From contig QNGE01000299.1 in NCBI GenBank assembly GCA_008508345.1, positions 154,888-218,887 on the forward strand: a stretch of DNA of 64,000 nucleotides, given 5' to 3'. How positions within the stretch are numbered: the first letter of the stretch is position 1; every line of letters starts with the position of its first letter. The notes under the pieces are model-generated. The model was not told where the DNA came from. It made no database searches and saw only the letters and a list, made by a program, of their open reading frames with translations. Below, piece after piece: positions 1 to 11,500 of this stretch. Both the position numbers and the translations under genes were made by a program. The stretch is from Paragonimus westermani. Its lineage: Eukaryota; Platyhelminthes; Trematoda; Plagiorchiida; Troglotrematidae.

Positions 1-2975
1 CGGAGGGCTGTGCTGACTGTGACTTCCGTCCTTACAGGTTCAACCCTGTGAGAATTGGCCAAAGGGGAGCAGCCAGACAAAAAGCAGATGCGTGCGTGAG
101 TGTCTGTGGTCTTCTATCCATTCTTTTCTTCGGCTTTGTTGCTGTGTTGTATGATGAATGGTCTGCCTGGCTTTNGAATGAGGCGATTTTCTCTTTGCTT
201 CTTTTCATTCATTTCTACTGGGTGAATCAGTTGTAGTTGCACGGGGGTCTTACGTTTTAAGTAGCTTGGTTGTGAGCGTCCGCTTGATTGGTCAAGGGTA
301 ACGGAGGGTGAGATGTTGTTCTGGCCATCAAATTGAGCTTGGAAGTCGGCATGCTTACTAGGTGGTGTCGCAGTGACTGTGACTCGTATTATCAAAACAG
401 ATCTGGTCAACCGGCTGTCAAAGTGATAGGCACTCATTCGCTTCGACCTCACAACACATTTTGGGTAAGGGTTGTGAACGCAGATTCAGTAATGCAAGGT
501 GAAATATACACTGCATCTTCGATAAGACGATAGATGTGGGGCTTACTGAGTACTAGGATCAGCAGCGCACTCTGGCCGTCGTGCGAAGTTCCGGCGACTA
601 TACAGCTTGAGCACATATTTTCTGATGGGTTCTCTTTTAGGTGGAACCAGTCCACAGGTTGAGTGAGTTCGGGACTCACACAGAAGACAGGCTGAAGTCC
701 TACCGTTTTGGCGGAGCCCATTGTCACATTCCGCACACATTGGAGGCATGATCAGCTAAGCGACCGCTATACCGTAATAATCAGTTCACCACAAGTACAC
801 ACTTAACAGTCAGGCGCTGTAGACTGCCCAGACAGACAATCAGTTACACAGATGACAGCGAAAAAGATGAACAGAGGAACATTAACTTAAAAGTAACAGG
901 AAGTATGAATTAGTTCACCTTGTGAGTATCACACGGAAGATGGAATCCAAAAGATAGTTATATGTCTGCGGACTACGCTGGAGGTTGATTGGGGGTTAGG
1001 GTTGGGCCTGAGGTAGTATGTTTCCAACAAGTGGGCAGTAATGACCCCAAATGACTTAGTTGACTAGATTTGGTTTAATGCCTCAGTAACACTACACGCT
1101 TGCCGCCAGCAGTGGAGTCCGAAATGCGGGCGTTAGTTCAAAACTTCCATTCGAACTGCTGCTGTCCCCATGCGCAGCGATGCGAGTGAATATCGGACTA
1201 GAAACTAGGCCGTAGAAGTCCTCGCAACCGAGATTGAGATTGCGTCACTCCGGTAGACCAATGCGCTCGTTTGCCAAACTATTCACCAATCAAGGGGTGC
1301 GTTTGGTGTGGGGTGCTCATAGGCTCTTAGCCAGTGGCTGACCAGGTTCCGGACGCGTTCCCAAGCTTGTCTGCTCTATGGGGCTGACAGTGTCAGCCGA
1401 GAGGCCGTGTGATAATCGACTAATGTGATGCCGGTCGATTGGTGTTTGGTGGAACGCATCTGTGCAGAACGGAATCAGTGCAGGGCTTTGACTGGAGCAG
1501 TGAGTTTTCGTGTGCCGTAGTGGTTACTGAAGTTAACTGTTCCCTTCCAAGACTCCTTATGACATTGTTGGGGAGGGTGTGAGACTAAAAGTTACGCGTC
1601 GTGACTGACGATACATGCGTGAGCATGTGGTCTGAACAACGGAGAGTGACTCCGAAGTTCTAGTCCCGAAACGGTGCGGTGTATCCTTGAAATATGTTGG
1701 ATAGCGCTTTAAAAATATTGTCGACCTAATCCATGGCTGGCACACTAAGAGGAATTAGCATGGAATAAACATCGTATAGAGTCACAGTGTTGAAATGTGC
1801 TTCCGACCACCAGGCCGCAGCTCATCTAGGCCCCATATTCGTGAGTCTCTTACTATTCTCCAGGTTTCGTGTTGCAAGCTATGCGAAAAATGTCTGACTA
1901 CCTAGACACAACTATCTTCCACTCATCCATTATTCCGTACAACCTGTGCCATTATCTGTAAAAATACTTGAACTCCTTCTTTAGCCAATTCCCCCCCTTA
2001 TGCCTCCTCTATTTTAGTGTTTTTTTTCCACACGTCTTTTCTCCTTTACGACAGCAATCTTACCATTGGAGAGTCTCTTGTTTCTCATAGAAGAATGAGG
2101 CTTTCAGTTCCGTCTACAAGTTAGCTAGCCAGTTTCAGGCGGCCATGCTGTTTAGGCCTAAGTAACCTCACCTTCGTATCCCCTTGAGTCTAAGCTGGAT
2201 ACCAGGTCCGTGAATGGGCACCTAGGTGTCGTAACGTGAGAAATTTGTGGTCTCATATGAGCAGGCGTCATTTGGCCATGATTCTCTGGACAGGCTATGG
2301 CGACTGTTATGGTAACTGTTAGTTTGATCATGACGCAGATATAGTTAACCTCATTTTGTTTACATCAGATTTGAATAAAAAAAGGAGTATATTGTTTTAT
2401 GCCATTGGTTATGCGAGGTGTGATTGTAAGAACGCTGAATGAATGCTTACGGAAGAGTACAACACAATTTCTTAGTATGCCCTGTTTCAGGTTCAATCTT
2501 TTAAACATATCAAGTTATGCCGAGCATGTTTGTTTGTGTGGTTCTATGTGCTATAAAATGGACAGCACAAGCTTACGTGCAACTCATTTCAGGCCGTGAA
2601 TATTTACACCGCACTAATGAAATTGCTTCATTGTTTTGATAACCAGGATCATTAACTTGCTTCATACCCTGTGGTATTATTTACCACCTAGATTCCTTAT
2701 TCTATTGACTATTATGTCCGTCGTTCAACCGTATAGTAAAAAGGTTTCTAACCTCGGTGCTCAAAAACGATGCACATCGCTTAAAACTGACCCAGCTTGT
2801 TAAGTACAAATACTATCAAATATTTGAAAGTGAGGTGGGAGAGAAAACAAGAAAATTAACAATCAGCTCTCAAGTCTGAATGTACATAATCCATAGTGTG
2901 TGTTTAACAGTGAAATAATCAACAGGTTTTTTTCTCGATAGTAGGACTTTTAGATTTGAGACCAGATCGAACTTT
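1..2975. other. Non-coding, no recognised gene
   Basis: No exon with a family match was seen on either strand. Frames are broken at the random rate. One ambiguous base (N) lies at 175. T-rich stretches occur near 1975-2050. If the aminopeptidase gene continues, this is intron or 3' flank. Confidence 0.5.
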
Positions 2976-3872
2976 TTGTCTCCCTCTTTCGTTTCGGCTG
3001 GAGTTCTCCAAAGGTCAGTGCTAAGTCCCTTTTTATTCCTCATTTCCATCAACAACCTTTCGAATAATATTTCCAGCAACACCCTGTTATACACGAACGA
3101 CCTGAAATCTGGAATGCCACTGATCCCAATGCATTACAGATTGATCTTGACGCGACCAAGCGTTAGTCGGATGATTGCAGTCTCTCACTAGATGACAGTG
3201 AGTGTGCTAACCTGTCAGTCGGTAAAGATTCTAACGATACCTTCGTGATTCATAGTGCGTACAGCGCAGTAGATATCATGAAAATCAATCTGAAGAAAGA
3301 TCCGGGCATTTGGTTGTCGTCTAACTTATCCTTCGCTTACCATCATGAGATGGCAACAAAAAGGGATTTGCTGCTCTTAGGATGATAAAGCACACTTTCC
3401 ACTCATAGGCGAGAAAGCGTTTCAAACGCTTTGTGGGGTTTATATAAGACCGCTCCTCGAGTATGCGAATCAGGTCGTGTATACCGGCCTGAAGAAAGAC
3501 ATGCTAGCCATTAAGCTTGTCCAGCGCGCGACTACCAAACCAGTCACGAGCACAAGAAATGTCACGTGTGAGTCTAGAGCTGAGATGTTTGATTGTTATC
3601 TATTCGAATTTCAACTTTTTCATGATTATTTAATTCCCACACACTTCTTTTTCGGAAAAGGTCTCGTAGAACAGTTCTTCATGGTAGCGAATGATGACGG
3701 CCAGCAATTATAGAACAGGACGCTTATCAAGCTCCGTTCTCGCAACTTTCTTATGGACTTACTAACCGTTGGAACAGCCTCCTTTCTGTGTTCGTTAGCA
3801 CCCCTTCCAGCGATTACATCCAAGCATTGTTTGGTTCTCATTTACCTAAAATTTCATTGTACGGGTAATTCT
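2976..3872 (+). mobile_element. CR1-like LINE reverse transcriptase remnant
   Basis: A decayed non-LTR retrotransposon. In frame near 2990-3110, SAGVLQRSVLSPFLFLISIN and SSNTLLYTNDLK correspond to the RT 'GVPQGSVLGPLLFLIYINDL...YADDLK' motifs with the catalytic YADD changed to YTND. Continuing in the same direction, LLEYANQVVYTGLKKDMLAI (3446-3510) and NRWNSLLSVFVSTPSSDYIQ (about 3760-3825) are the thumb and C-terminal tail of jockey/CR1-like LINEs. Several stops and at least two frameshifts show it is dead. It sits in the 3' part of, or beyond, the aminopeptidase gene, opposite in strand. Confidence 0.85.
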
Positions 3873-5345
3873 ACTCTGTCTCTGGTATTTACTGTAATCC
3901 CCAAGAGCTGTTCTACACACTGTTTTCAAGGAGTGCCTTTCAGACAAACAAACACCTGCTTGACATCGAGTAAGAAAAGCTAACTGGATCCGGGAACCTT
4001 GGGCCTTTGCGTGAGAACCGTATGTTAATCGCTGAGTCGTTGAACAAACGGTTTCCAACTTCAGAGTTATGATACCATTTCTTCCTGGATGCCAATTAGA
4101 CTTTTGTCTTTGGAGGCATTTCTTGTTTAGTTAATTTTACACCTTGTTCTTTTCCAATTCAAGTTGCAAGCACACATTTCCGGGTTTTTGTTTTAGTAGA
4201 TCCGAATAATGGACCATTTTGACGTCATCCGAAGTGCCAATTCTTCCAACGCTTCAGATGATAACAACGAACGTGATTGATGATTCTTTGTTTCATTTCT
4301 CTTTTCTGACACACTATGTGAATATCAACATATCTAAGGCAATCAGCAGTTGTTAAAAGTCTACACGGTCTAATCCATATGTGAAAATCTGAATGTAACT
4401 TAGGAAGTCAATCAAAAGTTCATTGATTTTCTTCTCTATTTCAACAAATATACCTCAGCAAGATGCAACAACTCTTCCTAACAATGATTTAATGGTCCAG
4501 ATAAAGCCTGAAACATGCAGATGGATTTTGCTGGCTGTGTTAGCAACCGCCATTGTCCACGCCGTTTGCTGGTCAACCGAAATGATGTTCACATTTGTGT
4601 CGGTTGAGTTTCCGTTTAAGTAGTGCAACTTGTCAAACTAAAATAGGTGAAGTGGAACTGACTGCAACCTTACTGATCGATTAGGTTTGTACAATTGTGT
4701 CAGGAAAATATTCACCTACACTGTTCACTCGAACACAACGAAATGCATCAAGTTGTCCAACCCTCTCGTTAGTAATTGGAGTCGTGTCGTTCATTATTTG
4801 TTATTCGTTGGTAGGTCATGGTATAAACATCTTCCTCAGCCATGTTTCCAATTCTCAGCACCACCATAATCATTTCCAGCTTTGAAGTGTCCGTCCAACA
4901 CTGGCTTAATGTGCAACTATGCTGAAACGACATTCGCTAAACTTTTTGGCGCAGTTAGCCACCATCAGAGTACATTGCTTCTTAAGATATGCCTCAAGCA
5001 ATTAAAAATCCAAGCAGGAATCAGAAAAACAAAATTGTCGTCGATCAGTATTGTTTGCGACAAATTTCACACCATCATATCAGATCAAGCGGCACATAAT
5101 ACGTTACTGCAATCCTACAACGAAACCCAATAAGCCTCACCCACACTAACGCATGGTTTCGTAAATAACACCCCATTGATGACCTACCACCCAAAATGAC
5201 CAAAGGTCAAACCGTTGTATGATAAACCCGGTCTTGTGATAAATGTGACTATGACACTGGGAGTGTAAATCAAAAGTGTAGGATGAGTCCAACCAAACAT
5301 ACGGTACTCATATTAAGGAAATAACATGAGCAATGTTCCACTCAC
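3873..5345. other. Non-coding, probably intron or 3' flank
   Basis: No domain or exon recognised. Strand frames are broken. Confidence 0.45.
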
Positions 5346-5532
5346 TTTGTAGTCTGACAACAATTGTTTCGTTAACGCTTCCCAATTGTTGTCTGCGTAG
5401 TGTACACGATAGAAACCGGCTTGTCGTAGGTTCAGCACATACCAAGATGATGGGTCAATATCGATTTCTACAACCATGCTTTCTTTGACCGGGAGAGTGT
5501 GGAATAATCGCAAAGACAATGCATGTAGAGTG
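5346..5532 (-). CDS. Aminopeptidase exon near C-terminal domain start
   Basis: Contains [14 protein letters not shown], then [20 protein letters not shown] and [16 protein letters not shown]. This is the beta-sandwich to ERAP1-like-domain junction ('W..lN..q.GfYRVnYd..nW..l...L') of M1 enzymes. The donor AAA|GTGAGT is strong, phase 0. The 5' end is less sure: ttcaatag at 5533 gives phase 2, as required if the missing exon also ends in phase 2. An AG at 5483 (phase 1) is an alternative, but it would lose the [10 protein letters not shown] part. No later exon was recognised in 1-5345. Confidence 0.88.
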
Positions 5533-8500
5533 CTATTGAAATGGACTCAATTGACACAACACAATCACAACAACAATTACTACTGATTTGCCGTGGAAGA
5601 TACGTAAACAGTGCAATACACATTAACCCATTCACATCGAGACGATAAAACCAAATGGTATACAACGGTATCAAACGACACTTTCTTTGTACGCATGCGT
5701 AAATAAGTACAGCATAAGTAACTCATTGGAATAACAGACTCCTATTAAAACTTGTTTGTGATAATAGTTGTCTGTGATAATAGTTTCCTCAAAGGTGAGT
5801 AAACATAAGAAGACTAACTCCATTACTGGCTTCCAAAAATTCATAACAGGCTAACGCTGACTCGGATGTGTCCAAGTTAGGTTGACTCTTAAGAACTTGA
5901 TTTTGTGGCAAAAATCTGAGCAACTGTTGGACCTGAATGGTGATGTTCATAGCACCTGCTCTTAAGATTTCCGGATTATTTTCAAATCCTGTAATATTAG
6001 ATTCAGCTTTCAGGTTGTATGATTCTGACTCCGTTTGACTGGGAGTGTTAATCTTCGGTTAGAGCTAGTTGTAAAACTCTACGTTTCAACCACCTCGGGT
6101 GGCCTTCCCCAGAAGTGACAACACTCCTGAAGAAGGCCACCCGAGGTGGTTGAAACGTAGAGTATTACAACTTGCTCGTAACGTTGTGTTGTTCCCAATC
6201 TGTTTATCAATAACATGTTAAACACGACACCCAAACTGTTCAACTTCATCCGTACTAAATTTGGTGCGGATATATTACAACTTCGGTTAGCGCACCCAAG
6301 TATAGTAATACTTCAAGTGTTGGCAACAGTTTATACTACTGATGTCGTACTGTCCGGTTGTATTTACCTTTGATAACCTACAGTGTTGATAGCCTCATAT
6401 GTGCAAATTTACAGATTGGGCTGTACGGGTACCAAACTAACATGGTGGATGAATCGTATACGAAATTCAGAGTGTACATATACTTGGAGCTATGCGAGTG
6501 TACGCAACTCAGTACAAATCACTGGAATTTCAGTGATGTACTGTTTAAAGTAAAACGGACACCATTTTTTGGGGGAAGCAAACACGTTTCTGAACACTCG
6601 TCAAGGGTTTAGCACAGTCATTTGGGTTATTAGAGCACGGTTGAATGAACTGAGCCATTTACTTAGCGAAAAAGAAAACACGTAGGTCCTAGTAGTCACA
6701 GCTGTTAATTCTAAATGAGGGCAAGTTTGTGGCCCGTGAAGGAGGTTATCTGTCAGCGCAAATGTGAGTAAGAGTTGGCCACTAGCTGCCAGAGGTGAAA
6801 CACACGTGTGTGTGTGTCTGGTGCGGTCTGCGGTTATGAAAACTACTGGTTCATCAAACTGTTCGTCTGGATACTGAGCAAGAGCTCAAGGCAAGTCACA
6901 TCGTTAATGAACTCTATGCATAGCCTTTTACATATGCACATCTTGAGCAGTTGGAGAACAACTAGTTAATTATTACTCCATCACAAAATAGAGATAAACA
7001 TGAAACCGAGGGGAAAGTTAGAGAATGGTTACAAATGAAGAGTATTCCGTTCGTTCACTACTTGTTGGAATATGTCTGAGACCGACTAAGTAGTCATAAT
7101 CTCAGAACAAAACGCTGTATAGTCGGTAGTCTGTTTAATTGGTGACGTTTTACTCCTGACACATAAGCTTCTTCAGGCCAGATGAACCACTTACATGTTT
7201 AATGCAGGCTAGACGTAAGTGAGTAAACGAAGCAGAGGGTAACACATCATGGGTCAAACGTACATAGACGAGCAGCTAATTGCAGTAGGTCTGGGACAAA
7301 TGACTACATAGAAAGTAGTGAAATCGATATGGTCTGTCAGATAGGTCGATCAAAGAGGTATTAGAAAAGTGCCCAGAAATCAACTGGCGTACCAGGTCAT
7401 GATCAGAGATTCTGCAATCGCTGGGTTAGCGCTAGACGCAGGTCATATAATTTATTTAGAAGATGTCGAGTTAATCAGACAACAGTTGAGCACTACACAA
7501 GAAAGCTAAGTTGCAGAGGCCATTGAAATTTTAAAGGACAGTTGCATTGTAAGTAGAGTTGAGAGGACTGAACTCTGCGGCATATGGCGTCCTGTCTTGG
7601 ATCGATGAAACTGACTTTTACAGGTGGCTGGATAAAACGACAATCTTTACAAACTAACGCTCTGGTTCTCCTATCGACTGTTCATGAAAACAGCTGGCTT
7701 TTTAGCCAACCTGTTTGACAGACCATATCGACTTCAATTCGGTCTAGGTGTTCATGTGTCCTGGACCTGGTGTAATTAACAATTCGTTTCCAATACTGGC
7801 CCTGGTCTTTGTACACCTGACCCATAACATATGCTGTGTTTAGTTACTCATGTACATATGATGCCAATTTTGCAAACAGCTGTTTTCGGTCATTCTCATC
7901 AGGATTTTACAGTTACATAGGGTAAGAGTGAGTTATATATAAAAAGTATAACGAGTCAAATAAGTCATTAAAAATTACAGAAGTGGTATGGGTTACAGTC
8001 TACTGGGGGAGGGTGGGAGTGTTTAGGGATGCATTAGTGTTACAACAGCCTGTCATGAGATTTGCGTTCATCAGTGTCAACGGGTTCACGCTTGCTCGGG
8101 TTTCAACTAGATTTTGAATGACTGGCCGAATGAAGTGGAGCGGTTGTACGGATTGGTTTCGGGCACACAGGCAGGGGTTTTGCAATCTGATGGCAACAGC
8201 CACGGTCGTTGATAACAATCCTACTTTGACATTTCAATTCAAGGATTACTCTCACATCAACCAATCTCTCCGTCACACCTCGAAGCATCTATTCGTTCAA
8301 CAAATGATCCACTACGATCATATTTACAGTGCTATCAGGATTTCGTTAAGTCCGAACACTTCGCTTGTATTTGGTACATTGCTATTCACGTGTTATATAC
8401 ATGTTATTGGCGTTATTATCTCATGGTTTTAGGTAAATTTCGCGCCAACAAACCGTACATACGATGTGAAACAACATAGGCTGTGACTAGCCAAGTGGTG

Positions 8501-11500
8501 TGGAATAGAGAGATTTTAAACGCTTGAGCTAAAACAAGCGTTTTTATAGTTTGATGGATACTGTGTTGACATGAAGTGACCATGTCATGTCGTTGCTCAA
8601 AATAAGTCCCAGATACTTAGCAGAAAGAAGTCGAGGTGTTTAACTGTCAACAGCAAATAATATACGCTTCGAGACCGCCTGTGTATCTTGCGCTAAGTCC
8701 CAAGCTGCGTTCGGATTGGTCGCGCCCTCATCGGTCATCGACTCATTCGTCTACGCACACATGCATGACGCTACCGCCTATAAATGCCACACAGTAATAT
8801 GTAACCCTTGTGAGTCAAGTGTTCACTTTACCGTTGTAGTCTGTAAGATTTGCCGTTTATTGAACCTGAATAGGAATACAACATCAAATCGTCTACCTAT
8901 ATGACTACAATTGTTTGAACACGAACTGGCATAGATGCGATACATAATGGAAGCATGAAAGGGAATAGAGTTGCTTCCTGTAGGCCACCAGAGTCAGGGG
9001 TGATGCACCAACACGAGCGAAATTGTTATCGATTGGTGATCGGGTATAATCGTGACAGTTGAGGTTTTGATTTCAGATTACTTGGAGAACTTGAAGTAAA
9101 ACCGCTTTCAGATAATTGAAAATCCCCGTAGCATTCACGAAAAACAAAGTTTCAACGAACAGACTGTTTTCGATGAATTCTCCATTTTGGCTGGTACAAT
9201 CATATAAAATTGACGAGTTGAAACGTTACTGATCAGAGATTAACCATAGTGAAGTATTGTTAATCACTTATCCGATCACATTGTCTCTCCATAAATCCTT
9301 GATAAATTATGTTCCAACTCGTCACTTAATTTTATATGATTGTACCAGCCAAAGACGAGAATTTATCAGAAACAGTCTGTTCATTGAAACCTTGTTTTTC
9401 ATAAGACCGATTTGCCAGCGAGTTCGATCGTATCAACTTAGTCTGAGAGGTATATGCGAACAGCTTTAGGTTTCTTCATCAGTTGGTGACAGAATGGAAT
9501 GAACCAGTCAAGGGACAGCACCGGAGGTTGTGGGTGAGCGACAATGGGCAAGCTGACCACAATCGGTGATGTTCACTTGAGCTTCCTTTCGAATAAGGAA
9601 GAACTCTTCGGAAGCCCTCATTGCCGCGGATGACTATTCCCATTTTAGGAAGTGGTGTGATGCGTGGCTGTTGTATCTGTGTTCGAGCCCTATCTGCAAC
9701 ATGCCTTACGGACAATAACAACGGTAGTGAGAACAAGTGAGTCAGTAGAAGCGCATAGTGTATTGTCGCATTCACAAGCACTCGGGTCATTTAAAAGGGC
9801 ATGGACGAGTGAGCCGTTGCTCGTTGAAGCCGCGACCAATCAGAATACACTTCGAGCCTTGGCACGTATGCAAGTGACGCGTATACAAGTGCTTTCCCCA
9901 CAGTCATCAATTTTTCGTTGTGTGAATCTCCCAGTAAATGACTCAGCTAATAACTTGCGTAAAATTTCAGTACCCTCCTTGAAAAAGACAGGTGACAAGC
10001 CATCAGTTCTCTTTGATTCTCTAGACTTCAACTGGATAAGGTGTTTGAAAATAAGTCAGCTGTCACTTAGAACGGATGAATTAGTGAAGAGAGAAAACGT
10101 TGTGAGAGGTGCAGAGGACTTATTCGTTAGCCCCATAAAAATTACAGCTGAGCTGTTCGAGGTGAACGTGATCTTTGTCAGGAGAGTTCACTTCACTCAG
10201 CTATCTCATGATTTGACAGATCTCGCACCAGCTCAGTACCGTCTTGAAGCTTACTGAAATCAACCAATTTGGCTTACATTCAATGAAACTTTACTGGTGA
10301 ATAATACATTGACTTATAAGCTTTTTTCCGACAAAGCCTCTTGGGGCATGGGCAGGAGAATCTTTCCGCATGAGCGTCATGAGCAGTTAACGTGGTTCGC
10401 TGGGAACCCTTTGCCAGGAATGAGATGCTTATCCGAATTACGCAAAACCGGTGTTCTGTTGAAGCTTACCCTTGCATGGATGATTAAACGTATCGCAAAC
10501 GTATCGCGAAAGATTCCTTCAACTGTGCGATATTTTGAAAGATATTCCGGGGAGTTCATCACAAAAGATGTACTGAGCTGACGTTGACCCCCTATCCACA
10601 AATGATTCACCGTATGATTATTTATGTGACTCTTTTGATCCCTAATACTTTTCTATCTGTGTCCATCGACTGCCTTGAAGAAGCAGTTATCATGTGTGCG
10701 CAAAGTATTTGGTTTGAGTTCACTGGATGTGCTCTATGGGCAAGTTGATGGCATATCAACGGGCAGTACGTTGGGCCCAAGAGTGGCCGAACATTTTCCT
10801 GAAGTGGTCGAAGATGGATTATGGGATTGTACTGATCGTTCTTTGCTTTGCAAACAATATGCTGGTCAGATTTTGTTCACTCCATAACTTTTACATCAGG
10901 TTAAATTCACTCACCGAAATCTTTGTCGCCCATGAAGACTGGCTAGATGACTCACTACCGCTCTAAGATATTCTTATTTCCAGGCCATGAGGCGGTACAC
11001 TTAGCTGGTCTTTTTGTCGGAAAGCCACATGGAATGGGCAGTACCTACAATTTCCCGCATTTGAACTCGTGGCTTACAAACGTGTTTTAGTGTGAGCGCT
11101 CTCTAATCGAGTAAGGAAACTGTACAAGGCCGACCATCTAAGGAGCTCGTGAGGAGTGCTCTGTTCGCGAATGGGTATCTGGTCAAATTTTTTGAAATTC
11201 ATTGCAAGCAGCGAATGGCTAAATCTCACTCACGATCAGCAGCGAAGAAGCAATTTTCCTCTTATCAACCTTCCTTATATAAGAGACCACAACATTACCG
11301 ATGCAATTCGAAAGTCGAAATCTGTCATTGGTCGCACTTATCCCACAGCGGAGTTACGTTTGTTACTCTCCTCACACAAGATCAGTCTCCACTGTCCCGA
11401 TCGTTCTTGTTCGGAAAGCTTTACCTGTCATCATCTACTAGTTCATCTGCAGTTGTAGTTACTCAGACCTTGGCAGAACGGACCGAAACTTCAAACAGAG

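Larger units (their letters stand above)
6283..9138. other. Intron, with small repeats only
   Basis: No coding match. Contains a short TG run (6807-6817), a dispersed inverted repeat (7320-7344 with 7711-7735) and a small hairpin (8518-8543). Frame content is random on both strands. Confidence 0.5.

Noticed and set aside
7858..7915. Second hammerhead-like string on the minus strand (CTGATGAG ... GAAAACAGCTGT)
   Set aside because: Core elements are present and helix III is a palindrome, but helix II is only one or two pairs and the flanks cannot form helix I.
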